Shown: piece by piece, positions 24,512 to 33,285 of the stretch
How positions within the stretch are numbered: the first letter of the stretch is position 1
Layout of the letters: each line of letters starts with the position of its first letter
Origin: Cardiobacteriales bacterium
Lineage (GTDB): Bacteria; Pseudomonadota; Gammaproteobacteria; Cardiobacteriales; Wohlfahrtiimonadaceae
Assembly: GCA_030150565.1 (NCBI GenBank)
Contig: JASLFR010000039.1
Span: 1-39,153 of the forward strand
Length of the DNA: 39,153 nucleotides
Direction of reading: 5' to 3'
Translations under genes and position numbers: made by a program
Notes under the pieces: generated by a model
What the model was told of the DNA's origin: nothing
Database searches by the model: none
The model's input: only the letters and a program-made list of their open reading frames with translations

Positions 24512-25207
24512 ATGAAAAACTTAAATAAAAAAACAATCGCAACCCTCTTAGCTGCGACCTTAATTGGTGGTGTCGCCTCTGCGCAGAGTCAAAATGCTGC
24601 TGATGTAGCGCCTGAGCATGAGCGAATTCAAGAGTCGATCAACCATCTCGATCCCCAAAATGAGCGGGATATCAAAAAAGAGGTGGAAGCGCGCCACAAC
24701 AATACCGCTAATGAGAGCGTCAGTGATGAAGCGGTCAATGTTCTTGAATCTAAGAAAGATTTTCCAGATACAAAGAGCAATAAAGGGGCTGCAGAGAATG
24801 ATGAAGCGATCGACAACGCTTTTAAACAGCTCGACTCTCGTAAAGACTTCCCAGAAGAACGGGGGAATTCTAAAAGCCAACAAGTAAAAGAGCATCGTGA
24901 TGCTGCAGGTGATGAGGTTCTACTCCCTGTTGATGAAAAGAGTGGGAAGTATGCGGTAAATATCGATCATTCTGATCAAGTGCGTGCGTTAAAAGAGCAC
25001 ATCATTGAGCGAACTGGTGGAACAATCGAGTTTATCACTGTCGCTGAAGTGACCGATAGCGCAGCAGATAAGAGCTACTACGTTGATGTTGTCTACAAAT
25101 TGAAAAATGATGCAGGTAAAGATGAGCTCTACCACGCAAAAGGGAAATTTGATGCCAATGGCTCCTTTGTTGATCTTGTCAACGAAGGGGAGTATCTCCG
25201 CAAATAA
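24512..25207 (+). CDS. Secreted repeat-containing protein, unknown function
   Basis: A 231-residue periplasmic or secreted protein. A Sec signal peptide (about 1-24) ends VASA before QSQN. Residues about 30-125 are highly charged and hold a degenerate repeat: DEAVNVLESKKDFPDTKSN and DEAIDNAFKQLDSRKDFPEE, with an earlier weaker copy around HERIQESINHLDPQ. Residues about 145-231 look like a compact domain (YAVNIDHSDQVRALKEHIIE to FVDLVNEGEYL) that I do not recognise. The start follows AAGGAGAG at good spacing. A TATAGT at 24465-24470 may be the -10 element. It is a single-gene unit closed by a strong terminator, so it is independently regulated. Confidence 0.7.
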   Translation: MKNLNKKTIATLLAATLIGGVASAQSQNAADVAPEHERIQESINHLDPQNERDIKKEVEARHNNTANESVSDEAVNVLESKKDFPDTKSNKGAAENDEAIDNAFKQLDSRKDFPEERGNSKSQQVKEHRDAAGDEVLLPVDEKSGKYAVNIDHSDQVRALKEHIIERTGGTIEFITVAEVTDSAADKSYYVDVVYKLKNDAGKDELYHAKGKFDANGSFVDLVNEGEYLRK

Positions 25208-25251
25208 CCTTAAAGAGTAGAGAGATTACCCACTTACTGGGTAGATAAGAG

Positions 25252-25280
25252 GCTTAGGGCGAATGCTCTAAGCTTTTTTT
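25252..25280 (+). terminator. Intrinsic terminator after the secreted repeat protein
   Basis: GCTTAGGGC and GCTCTAAGC (one mismatch) with a GAAT loop, then seven Ts. A smaller hairpin TACCCA/TGGGTA lies just before it at 25228-25244. Confidence 0.85.
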
Positions 25281-25297
25281 ATTGCGCTAAAAACTCT

Positions 25298-25316
25298 TTT
25301 GTAAACATTTGATCAC
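25298..25316 (+). promoter_or_regulatory. Operator-like site 1 upstream of aas promoter
   Basis: TTTGTAAACATTTGATCAC matches, on the opposite strand, the site at 25363-25381 at 17 of 19 positions. It lies just before the -35 element, where an activator or one arm of a repression loop would bind. The regulator is unknown. Confidence 0.45.
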
Positions 25317-25323
25317 TTAAGAG

Positions 25324-25352
25324 TTGACCTCCCTCCACTTTCCCTCTATGAT
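25324..25352 (+). promoter_or_regulatory. Sigma70 promoter of aas-lplT
   Basis: TTGACC (25324-25329) and TATGAT (25347-25352) are 17 bases apart, ideal spacing, about 60 bases before the aas start codon. Confidence 0.7.
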
Positions 25353-25362
25353 CTCCTAAAAT

Positions 25363-25381
25363 GTAATCAAATGTTCACAAA
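25363..25381 (-). promoter_or_regulatory. Operator-like site 2 at the aas transcription start
   Basis: GTAATCAAATGTTCACAAA is the inverted partner of the site at 25298-25316, with 65 bases between their centres. It begins about ten bases after the -10 element, a position where a bound protein would block early elongation. Confidence 0.45.
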
Positions 25382-25412
25382 TCGAGATCGATTTCACTTT
25401 AGGAGTCACACT

Positions 25413-27554
25413 ATGTTGCGATCACTACTGCGCACAATTTTAAAATTCTTCTACACCATTGAGTGCTCATTCTCTGAAGAAGCGACGAAGAGCAACGGCA
25501 TTATTGTCTGTAATCATCAATCTTTTCTCGATGGGCTTCTGCTTGGGCTCTTTCTACCGCAAGCCCCCCTCTTTGTGATCGATCGTAAGATTGCAGAGCG
25601 CTGGTACTTCAAACTCCCTCTACGCTTTATTGATCACGTCACCATCGATAGTGATCACCCGATGTCGATTAAATATCTGGTGGAGATTGCAAAATCGGGG
25701 CGCTCGATTGTGGTCTTCCCTGAAGGAAGAATCACTATTACAGGGAGCTTTATGAAGTTTTATGAAGGTTCAGCCTTTGTCGCTTATAGGGCGGGCGTTC
25801 CCCTCATCCCCGTCTATCTTGATGGAGCTGAATTTACCTACTTTAGCCGCCTGAAGGGGGTGGTGAAACGGCGCCTTTTTACCCCTATTCGAATCACAAT
25901 GGCAGATCCTTTTAAGGTGGAGATTCCCCCCCATCTATCGGGGCGTGAGCGCCGAGCTTACCTTGCAGATCACACCCATCGCCTCTTTATGGATTTTAGA
26001 GTTGCTCAATATCGACCGACAACACTCTTTGAATCGCTCCTCACTGCAAAACGGCAATTTGGGGCAGATCATCTCTGTGCTGAGGATATTGAGTATAAAC
26101 CGCTCACCTATCGTCAATTGATTAAACGCTCCCTTGCTGTAGGAAGAGTCTTAGCCAAAGAGAGCAATCCTAAGGAGCGGATCGGGATTCTGCTTCCAAA
26201 TGCGCTCATTACTGCTCTCTCAATTATGGGGGCGAGCAGCCAAAACCGTATTCCCGCACTCCTCAACTACACAGCGGGGGTGGATGGGTTACAAGCGGCT
26301 ATTGATGCTGCTAATCTTAAAAAGGTGCTCACTTCTCGTAAGTTTATTGAGAAAGCGAATTTAACAGAGGTGATTGCAGAGCTTAAAGGGGTTGAATGGC
26401 TCTATGCTGAAGATCTCCCCCATAAACTCTCAGCGATCGATAAACTTTGGCTCCTTAAAACCCTCACCAATCCCATGAAGTATCTTCCAAAGATCGATCC
26501 AAATGATGAGGCGGTGGTGCTCTTCACCTCTGGCTCAGAAGGGAAGCCGAAAGGGGTGGTTCATACCCATAAATCGCTCCTAAGTAATGTAGAGCAGCTC
26601 CGCACAGTCGCTGATTTTACAACGCAAGATAAATTTATGATCACGCTCCCCCTCTTCCACGCTTTTGGATTGACAGTGGGAACCTTTCTTCCATTAATCT
26701 CGGGCGCAAAGGTCTTCTACTACCCTTCTCCACTCCATTACCGAGTGATTCCTGAAGTGATCTATCAAACCCAAGCGACCGTTCTTTTTGGCACCTCAAC
26801 CTTTCTCTACAACTATGCTCGTCGAGGGAGTGCGTACGACTTTGCCTCTCTTCGATATGTGATTGCAGGCGCTGAACGCCTCTCTGAAGAGACGAGAGTG
26901 CTCTGGCAGGAGAAGATCGGCCAACGAATTTTAGAAGGGTATGGGGTAACGGAGTGCGCCCCTGTTATCTCCATCAACGTTCCGATGAATTATAAATTGG
27001 GTACCGTTGGGCGTATTCTTCCCAATATGGAGTATCGCCTCACCCCCGTTGACGGGATTGAGAAAGGGGGGGAGCTAATCGTTAAAGGGGATAATGTCAT
27101 GGCAGGCTACCTCTTTGCTGATGATCAAGAGGGAACGCTACATCCTGCTCAATATGAGGGTGAAAAAGGGTGGTACGCAACGGGGGATATTGTTGAAATT
27201 GATAAAGAGGGGTATATCACCATTAAAGGGCGCGCTAAACGGTTTGCAAAGATCTCAGGGGAGATGATCTCCCTTGAAGTGGTGGAGAATCTTATGAAAG
27301 AGAGCTACCCAAAAGGGGATCACGCCGCTACGATTGTTCGTGATCTTAAACGGGGGGAGAGCATCATCATCTATACGACAGAGAAACGGTATGAGCGCAA
27401 GCATCTCATCGCTACTGCACAAAAACTTGGGGTGAGTATGTTAGCGATTCCTAAAGAGGTGCACCATTTAGAGGAGATTCCGCTCTTAGGTTCAGGGAAG
27501 ATCGATTACGTCACCTTAAATCGTTTAGCTGAGGTGCCCCATGAATCGGCATAA
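25413..27554 (+). CDS. aas: Bifunctional lysophospholipid acyltransferase / acyl-ACP synthetase
   Basis: A 713-residue inner-membrane enzyme that re-acylates lysophosphatidylethanolamine and activates fatty acids onto acyl carrier protein. The N-terminal PlsC-type domain has NHxxxxD as H35 and D40 (CNHQSFLDG) and the FPEGRIT block. The C-terminal AMP-binding domain has LFTSGSEGKPKGVVHTHKS near 370-388 and EGYGVTECAP. Agreement with E. coli Aas is close over the whole length, including SPLHYR and GTSTFL. I start at the ATG at 25413, seven bases after AGGAG and aligned with the E. coli start; an in-frame ATG at 25371 adds 14 residues and has no site. lplT overlaps its end by 14 bases. Confidence 0.95.
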   Translation: MLRSLLRTILKFFYTIECSFSEEATKSNGIIVCNHQSFLDGLLLGLFLPQAPLFVIDRKIAERWYFKLPLRFIDHVTIDSDHPMSIKYLVEIAKSGRSIVVFPEGRITITGSFMKFYEGSAFVAYRAGVPLIPVYLDGAEFTYFSRLKGVVKRRLFTPIRITMADPFKVEIPPHLSGRERRAYLADHTHRLFMDFRVAQYRPTTLFESLLTAKRQFGADHLCAEDIEYKPLTYRQLIKRSLAVGRVLAKESNPKERIGILLPNALITALSIMGASSQNRIPALLNYTAGVDGLQAAIDAANLKKVLTSRKFIEKANLTEVIAELKGVEWLYAEDLPHKLSAIDKLWLLKTLTNPMKYLPKIDPNDEAVVLFTSGSEGKPKGVVHTHKSLLSNVEQLRTVADFTTQDKFMITLPLFHAFGLTVGTFLPLISGAKVFYYPSPLHYRVIPEVIYQTQATVLFGTSTFLYNYARRGSAYDFASLRYVIAGAERLSEETRVLWQEKIGQRILEGYGVTECAPVISINVPMNYKLGTVGRILPNMEYRLTPVDGIEKGGELIVKGDNVMAGYLFADDQEGTLHPAQYEGEKGWYATGDIVEIDKEGYITIKGRAKRFAKISGEMISLEVVENLMKESYPKGDHAATIVRDLKRGESIIIYTTEKRYERKHLIATAQKLGVSMLAIPKEVHHLEEIPLLGSGKIDYVTLNRLAEVPHESA

Positions 27555-28740
27555 TCCCCCCTCTGAACGCCTCTTTAATCGAGGTCTATTGATGGTTTCG
27601 GGAGCGCAATTCTTCTCAGCGCTCGCCGATAACGCCCTCTTCTTCCTCCTCTTAGAGCTTCTCTATCAAGAGAGTGCTGCAAGCTATAGCAAATATCTAC
27701 TGCAAGCGGTCTTTATCAGCTTCTATCTACTCCTTGCGCCGCTCGTTGGACTCCTTGCTGATCATCAGCCTAAAGGGAGAGTACTCCTTTGGGGAAATGG
27801 AGTTAAGCTGCTCGGCATGGCGCTCCTCTTCTTTCAGATCAACCCCTATCTTGCTTACGGTATTGTCGGCTTTGGTGCTGCGCTCTACTCCCCTGCAAAA
27901 TTTGGGATTTTGAGCGAACTGGTAACAGAGCGCCACCTTGTACGCGCCAACAGCTTAGTGGAAGGGAGCACTATTGTTGCGATTCTACTTGGCACCTACT
28001 TTGGAGGTCTACTCGCTGCCAATAATCTGCCGCTCGCAACCCTCTTCCCCCTTACCATTTATGGGATCGCCCTCCTCTTCAACTACGCTATTCCAAAGCT
28101 TCCCCCTCTTAGGGAAGAGCCCCTCCCCTTTAAAACACTCTTTCCCAATTTTAAGGAGCGAATGAAGGAGCTCTTTAAGGATCGAGAAGCGCGCTTTGCA
28201 ATTTTTGGAACCTCCCTCTTTTGGGGAGCCGCCGCTACTTTGCGCCTTCTGCTGGATGATTGGGTACGCCAAAATTTGAGTAACTCGATCGAGATGGTCT
28301 CCCTTCTCAATGCAGTAGTGGGGATCGGCATTGTGATCGGCTCACTTCTAGCCGCTCTCTTTATTCGTCTAAGTCAGATTCACCACGCTCTCTATGCTGG
28401 CATTTTAATGGGGCTCTTCACAACTCTCTTTGCGCTTCAATCCTCAACCACTTTAACGATTATTCTGTTGATTGGAATTGGATTACTTGGGGGGCTCTTT
28501 ATGATTCCGCTCAACGCTCTTCTACAAGCTCGAGGGCAGGCGTTTCAGAGTACAGGGCAAGCGGTCGCTGTACAAAATTTTGCTGAAAATTTGGTGATGC
28601 TCTTGATGATGGCTATTTTTGGTGGATTGAGCGCCTTCTCCCTGCCACCACAATGGCTGATGGCGACCTTTGGCCTACTCTTTGTTGGGGCGATTCTCCT
28701 CCTTGCCCGCTCACTTAAGAGAGAGCGCTCGATAAAATAA
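27541..28740 (+). CDS. lplT: Lysophospholipid transporter
   Basis: A 399-residue major-facilitator membrane protein with about 12 helices that flips lysophospholipids from the outer to the inner leaflet of the inner membrane, where Aas re-acylates them. Hallmarks shared with E. coli LplT include QFFSALADNALFF near the start, NGVKLLGMA, GAALYSPAKFGILSEL, the FWGAAATLRLLL block and IPLNALLQARG. It overlaps aas by 14 bases, so expression is coupled. In E. coli lplT precedes aas; here the order is reversed. Confidence 0.95.
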   Translation: MNRHNPPSERLFNRGLLMVSGAQFFSALADNALFFLLLELLYQESAASYSKYLLQAVFISFYLLLAPLVGLLADHQPKGRVLLWGNGVKLLGMALLFFQINPYLAYGIVGFGAALYSPAKFGILSELVTERHLVRANSLVEGSTIVAILLGTYFGGLLAANNLPLATLFPLTIYGIALLFNYAIPKLPPLREEPLPFKTLFPNFKERMKELFKDREARFAIFGTSLFWGAAATLRLLLDDWVRQNLSNSIEMVSLLNAVVGIGIVIGSLLAALFIRLSQIHHALYAGILMGLFTTLFALQSSTTLTIILLIGIGLLGGLFMIPLNALLQARGQAFQSTGQAVAVQNFAENLVMLLMMAIFGGLSAFSLPPQWLMATFGLLFVGAILLLARSLKRERSIK

Positions 28741-28836
28741 TCCTCATAACCCTTTTAAATAACAGGAGGATTGCATCCCCCATCAATCATCCCCATTATG
28801 GAGACTCAACCCTGAATAATTGAGGAGAGTAGAGTC

Positions 28837-29655
28837 ATGAGAAGAGTAATGTTCACCCAGCCAGCGCGTCCAACAGAAGATGGAGCGGGCGTAAAATTGA
28901 AACGGGTCTTCGATAGCCGCCTCTATCATGAGAGCGACCCCTTCATTATGCTCGATGAGTTTGGCTCAACCGAAGCGGATGATTATATTGCAGGTTTTCC
29001 CCCTCATCCCCATAAAGGGTTCGATACCCTCACCTTCATGCTGAAAGGGCGTATGACTCATGAAGATAGTAGCGGTAATCGGGGGGAGATCTCCGATTAC
29101 GGCGTACAGTGGATGCAGACAGGGCGTGGAATCATCCATAGCGAGATGCCCGCTCAAAATGAGGGGGAGATGAGAGGAATGCAGTTTTGGCTCAATATCC
29201 CCCATAAAGAGAAATCGAAAGCGCCCAATTATCTCGATTACAAGACAGAAGCTATCCCCTACCAAAATCAGACCATTCGCCTCGTTGCTGGTGAGTTTGA
29301 AGGGTACAAGACCCCCTATCAACCAGAAGCGACCGATATCCTCATTCTCCACCTTACAATTGAGTCGGAAGATGAGGTGACCCTTTCGCTAAAAGAGGGG
29401 TACACCGCCATGATCTACTCTCTAAATGGGGCATTCACTCTTGGCGATTCTCGAATCAATAGTGGTGAATTGGGGTTACTCTCTAAAGAGGGGGCTCTCT
29501 CTCTTAAAGGAGAGATAGGGGGTGAGTTGATGATCATTAGCGGAAAGCCACTCAAAGAGCCGATGGTGCAGCACGGCCCCTTTGTCATGGGGAGCGATGA
29601 GGAGATTCGCACCGCTTTTGCTGAGTATCGAGCGGGAAAATTGGGTAGACTCTAA
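28837..29655 (+). CDS. Pirin family protein
   Basis: A 272-residue bicupin. Metal ligands H57 and H59 (FPPHPHKGFDT), H101 and E103 (GIIHSEMP) are all in place, matching the numbering of human pirin. Bacterial relatives such as E. coli YhhW have quercetin 2,3-dioxygenase activity, but the physiological role is unsettled. GAGGAG seven bases before the ATG supports the start; a later ATG at codon 5 is less likely. It is followed after 34 bases by an FAH-family gene and the two probably form one operon closed by a terminator at 30380. Confidence 0.92.
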   Translation: MRRVMFTQPARPTEDGAGVKLKRVFDSRLYHESDPFIMLDEFGSTEADDYIAGFPPHPHKGFDTLTFMLKGRMTHEDSSGNRGEISDYGVQWMQTGRGIIHSEMPAQNEGEMRGMQFWLNIPHKEKSKAPNYLDYKTEAIPYQNQTIRLVAGEFEGYKTPYQPEATDILILHLTIESEDEVTLSLKEGYTAMIYSLNGAFTLGDSRINSGELGLLSKEGALSLKGEIGGELMIISGKPLKEPMVQHGPFVMGSDEEIRTAFAEYRAGKLGRL

Positions 29656-29689
29656 TATCGATCAACACCATCTATAAGGAGGAGCTTCG

Positions 29690-30352
29690 ATGGCAACCAT
29701 TCAACTTAATGGGGAGAATCGCCCCGTCAACACCCTTTTTTGCATTGGGCGCAATTATGTAAAACATGTAGAAGAGCTCAATAACTCACTTCCAACAGAG
29801 CCGCTTGTCTTCTTTAAGCCCCCCTCTGCACTCGCCTACTCTGGTGAACAGATTACCCTCCCCCCCTATTCAGAAAATATCCATTTTGAGGGGGAGCTAC
29901 TCCTCTATATTGGGGATCTTTCGGGGAAAGATGGGCGTAATATTGGTAAAGAGGAGGCGCTCTCCATCATTGAAGGGGTTGGAGTTGGGATCGATCTCAC
30001 CGCTCGAGATGTCCAAGATTATGAGAAGAGCCGCGGATATCCATGGTCGAAGAGTAAGTGCTTCCCTCAATCTGCTTGCGTCAGTCAATTTATCTCCGCT
30101 CATGAGGTGAGTGATCTTAACCGTATTGAGTATGAACTTCACTTAAATGGTGAGCGGAGACAGAGAGGGGATACAACGTTGATGATCTTCCCGCTCCCTG
30201 AGATGATTCACTACCTCTCCCACACATATGGATTGAGTGAGGGGGATATCATCTTTACAGGGACGCCTGAAGGGGTTGCCCCTGTTACAAAGGGGGATAA
30301 AATCGAGCTAACACTTCTCAATACCCCTTTAAACGCACAATTTCATTTCTAA
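29690..30352 (+). CDS. Fumarylacetoacetate hydrolase family protein (YcgM type)
   Basis: A 220-residue single-domain FAH enzyme. Metal-binding acidic residues E67 and E69 (HFEGELLLYIG) and D102 (GVGIDLTARDVQ) are present, followed by KSRGYPWSKSKCFPQSACV and the FTGTPEGVAPV block. Family members of this length hydrolyse acylpyruvates or act as oxaloacetate tautomerase, clearing keto-enol by-products of the citric acid cycle. AAGGAGGAG seven bases before the ATG is a very strong site. It shares an operon with the pirin gene. Confidence 0.9.
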   Translation: MATIQLNGENRPVNTLFCIGRNYVKHVEELNNSLPTEPLVFFKPPSALAYSGEQITLPPYSENIHFEGELLLYIGDLSGKDGRNIGKEEALSIIEGVGVGIDLTARDVQDYEKSRGYPWSKSKCFPQSACVSQFISAHEVSDLNRIEYELHLNGERRQRGDTTLMIFPLPEMIHYLSHTYGLSEGDIIFTGTPEGVAPVTKGDKIELTLLNTPLNAQFHF

Positions 30353-30379
30353 AAGCGAAAGATTGATCTACGATAGAGC

Positions 30380-30410
30380 CGCTCATGATGCATATTTCAT
30401 GAGCGTTTTT
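30380..30410 (+). terminator. Intrinsic terminator after the pirin-FAH operon
   Basis: CGCTCATGA/TCATGAGCG, a perfect 9-bp stem with an 8-base loop, followed by five Ts. Confidence 0.8.
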
Positions 30411-30433
30411 CATGTAATGCGAAAAAAGGGGTT

Positions 30434-32275
30434 ATGACTCAAACTCAACATCTCACGCCTAAGATGCTCCTCAAAGAGCATTTTGGATATGACCAATTTC
30501 GTGAAGGGCAGAAACCGCTAATCGAGGCGGCGCTCTTAGGGCGTGATCATCTTGCCATTATGCCAACGGGTGGGGGAAAATCGCTCTGCTATCAGCTCCC
30601 AGCTCTGCTGCTTGAAGGGTTGACGATTGTGATCTCTCCGCTCATTGCATTGATGGAGGATCAAGTTCGTACTCTAAATGAGCGGGGGATCTCCGCCACC
30701 TTTATCAATAGCTCTCTCACTCCTGAAGCGATTTACACCCGCATCAAAGCGATTCAGAATCAGGAATATCACCTCCTCTATCTTGCACCTGAGAGTCTAC
30801 AGAGCCGCTGGATTGGGCAACTTTTTCTCAGCTCCCCTAATAATAGAAGACCCAACATTCCTCTAATTGCGATCGATGAAGCGCACTGTATTGTGCAGTG
30901 GGGGCACGATTTTCGCCCCGCTTATCTCTCTCTCCCCCACTTTATTCACCATTTAAAACGTATGGGGCAGAATCCCACCATTGGCGCTTATACTGCGACT
31001 GCCACCCCAAAAATGAGAGAAGAGATTAAGCGACTCCTAAATCTGAATACGCCTCTTGAGGTGGTAACAGGTTTTGATCGAAGCAATCTCTACTACCGAG
31101 TCATTAAGAGCCGAGATAAAAAGGGGGCACTGCTTCGCTTCTTAGCGAATCAAGCGAGGGGGCAAGCGGGAATTATCTACTGCCTAACCCGAAAAGAGGT
31201 GGAGGAGCTGACGGTTGAGCTCTCTGCCAAAGGGTATCGCTGCCGCCGCTACCATGCGGGATTGAGCAGTGAGGAGCGCTCCTCTAATCAGCACGACTTT
31301 CTTGATGGCAAGATCGATATCATGATCGCTACCAACGCTTTCGGCATGGGGATTGATAAAGCAGATGTTCGCTTTGTCCTCCACTACTCCCTACCCCATA
31401 CATTAGAGGCGTACTATCAAGAGGCAGGAAGAGCGGGGCGAGATGGTGCTCCTGCAACAGCGCTTCTCCTCTTTGATCAGAGAGATCTACAAAAGGTGCG
31501 ATATTTTATCGAACTAGAGCAAGATTCCGAGCGGCGCGCCATTCGTTATAAGAGTCTCTATGCCCTTCTTGCCTACGCCGCATCTGACCGCTGTTTACGC
31601 CAGAAAATCATTCACCATTTTAGTGATAAGAAGAGTGAGATTCCCTGCCACTACTGTGGAAATTGTGATCATCAAGAGACGTTAATCGATGGAACTTACA
31701 GAGCGCGGGTACTCCTCTCCACAATTCATCATCTCTCCCACAATGCCCCTCTAAAAACTATCCTTGCTGTAGTACAGGGGAAGAAGTGGGCGGCCAACTC
31801 CCCCTTCTACTCAAAAATCTCCACCTTTAAGCAGTTAGCGAATGCATCGGCACTCGATCTAACAACGCTCCTCTTTAGTCTCCACGCTGATGGGATGATC
31901 TCCTTCTCCCCCGATAGTAGAAGAGCGATCTCACTCACTAAAGCGTGCCGCCCCCTGTTAAGAGGGGAAGCCCCCTTTCTCTATCGCCCCCCTTCCGCTC
32001 TACCCCAAAAGGGGATTGCCAAAAAGAGGGAGAAGGTAGAGGGGTATGATCCTCTTCTCTTTGAGCATCTAAAAGCGCTCCGCAGTGAGATTGCAGAGCA
32101 AGAATCGATCTCCCCCCACCATATCTTTCATGATCAGACGCTCCGCCTCTTCGCTCTTCACCAACCAAAGAGTGAAGCGGAGTTAGAGAAAATTTCAGGG
32201 GTCGGCCCTTATAAAGAGCGCCGTTACGCCCCCCGCTTTATAGAGGAGATTTGTAGTTACCTACGCCTCAATTGA
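30434..32275 (+). CDS. recQ: ATP-dependent DNA helicase RecQ
   Basis: A 613-residue 3'-5' DNA helicase of the RecF recombination pathway. The order is Q motif (FGYDQFREGQ, 17-26), Walker A TGGGKS (45-50), DEAH box at 148-151 in IDEAHCIVQWGHDFRP, motif VI region QEAGRAGRDG, and a zinc module of C387, C405, C408 and C411 with the same layout as E. coli RecQ. A winged-helix RQC domain follows, and a C-terminal HRDC domain (about 540-613) starts around DPLLFEHLKALR. Start is the ATG after AAAAAAGGGG. The 3' end overlaps the convergent methyltransferase gene by 8 bases. Confidence 0.97.
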   Translation: MTQTQHLTPKMLLKEHFGYDQFREGQKPLIEAALLGRDHLAIMPTGGGKSLCYQLPALLLEGLTIVISPLIALMEDQVRTLNERGISATFINSSLTPEAIYTRIKAIQNQEYHLLYLAPESLQSRWIGQLFLSSPNNRRPNIPLIAIDEAHCIVQWGHDFRPAYLSLPHFIHHLKRMGQNPTIGAYTATATPKMREEIKRLLNLNTPLEVVTGFDRSNLYYRVIKSRDKKGALLRFLANQARGQAGIIYCLTRKEVEELTVELSAKGYRCRRYHAGLSSEERSSNQHDFLDGKIDIMIATNAFGMGIDKADVRFVLHYSLPHTLEAYYQEAGRAGRDGAPATALLLFDQRDLQKVRYFIELEQDSERRAIRYKSLYALLAYAASDRCLRQKIIHHFSDKKSEIPCHYCGNCDHQETLIDGTYRARVLLSTIHHLSHNAPLKTILAVVQGKKWAANSPFYSKISTFKQLANASALDLTTLLFSLHADGMISFSPDSRRAISLTKACRPLLRGEAPFLYRPPSALPQKGIAKKREKVEGYDPLLFEHLKALRSEIAEQESISPHHIFHDQTLRLFALHQPKSEAELEKISGVGPYKERRYAPRFIEEICSYLRLN

Positions 32276-33095
32276 GTGCTAAATAGTAGAGTAGAACTGC
32301 TCCTGCAACAGCAACATTCAGAGATTCAGCAGCACCAAAGATTGGAATTTTAACCGCACAATCTGCCGCTTCAATCCAGCGCTCATCAACTCCTGCCCCC
32401 TCATTACCTAAAATAAGCGCTACCCGCTCTGGCACCGCCATTTGATGATGAAATTGAGCCTCCTTAAGATCGGTCGCCCAAAGCTGATACTCCTTCCCTT
32501 TCAAGAGAGGAAGCACCTCTTCAAGCGCAAGGGGAAAGAGGGGAAGATGAAAGAGCGATCCTTGCGTTGCGCGAATCACTTTATCGTTATAGAGATCAAC
32601 AGAACCTTCCCCAATCACCACTGCTGCAAATCCCGCTGCATCTGCCGTACGAATAAGCGTACCTAAATTACCAGGATCTTGAACACGATCGAGCAGCAAA
32701 AGATGGGGTGTGTGGGATCTTTGCTCATCCCCATCTTCTAAAAAGTGCTTAAATCGCTCTAACATTTGAGCAGAAGTAGGAAGGGTAATTAGCGCAAAGA
32801 CCCCTTGTGGTGCTGGCGTTGTCGAGAGCTGATCAGAGAGATGATCCGCCAATAGAAAAGAGCTCGCTTCTGGATAAGACTCACTCAAACGACTCAATAA
32901 AAGATGCCCCTCTTCACTCGCTTGGCAACTTTGAGTCATCATCCACTCCTCAATTGGGGCGCCAGCGTTAATCGCTTCTTCAACAAGATGAACCCCCTCA
33001 ATGAGAAAGCCTCCCCGTTCACGCCGATATTTACGCAAAGTTAACTTTCGCCACTCCTTCAAACGGCGATTATTTGTCGATTCTATTCGCTCCAT
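32268..33095 (-). CDS. SpoU/TrmH family RNA 2'-O-methyltransferase
   Basis: A 275-residue SPOUT-class enzyme that uses S-adenosylmethionine to methylate a ribose in rRNA or tRNA. The N-terminal domain (ERIESTNNRRLKEWRKL..GGFLIEGVHLVEEA) is the substrate-binding domain found in RlmB and TsnR-like proteins. The SPOUT motifs are DPGNLGTLIRTADAAGF, ILGNEGAGV, and IPIFGAAESLNVAVAGAVLLYY; the C-terminal knot is complete. The exact target is not clear. I start at the ATG at 33095 with GGAGA nine bases upstream; an ATG at 33125 adds ten basic residues but has no site. Its 3' end runs 8 bases into recQ. Confidence 0.9.
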   Translation of the reverse strand: MERIESTNNRRLKEWRKLTLRKYRRERGGFLIEGVHLVEEAINAGAPIEEWMMTQSCQASEEGHLLLSRLSESYPEASSFLLADHLSDQLSTTPAPQGVFALITLPTSAQMLERFKHFLEDGDEQRSHTPHLLLLDRVQDPGNLGTLIRTADAAGFAAVVIGEGSVDLYNDKVIRATQGSLFHLPLFPLALEEVLPLLKGKEYQLWATDLKEAQFHHQMAVPERVALILGNEGAGVDERWIEAADCAVKIPIFGAAESLNVAVAGAVLLYYLALN

Positions 33096-33171
33096 CGCAA
33101 GGTCTCTCCTTCTTTTATGCGCCATGATCGATAAAAGAGGATAGTTTACCCTACCCTAAAATCTGCAACAT

Positions 33172-33199
33172 AAAAAAGGCTAGATCGATTGATCTAGCC
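33172..33199 (-). terminator. Intrinsic terminator after the DUF4303-like gene
   Basis: GGCTAGATC/GATCTAGCC, a perfect 9-bp stem with a four-base loop, then six Ts on the minus strand. It lies about 85 bases beyond the stop of the DUF4303-like gene and isolates it from the methyltransferase. Confidence 0.85.
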
Positions 33200-33285
33200 A
33201 AAATCCAGCTATTACAGGAGGAGTAATAGAAGGTAGATATAGTGTAGTGCCTAATCGTTAAAAGTGGTGAGCTTCCCCACAATTT

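Noticed and set aside
25371..25412. Upstream ATG start for aas
   Set aside because: It lacks a ribosome binding site and falls within the operator-like site; the ATG at 25413 has AGGAG and aligns with the E. coli start.
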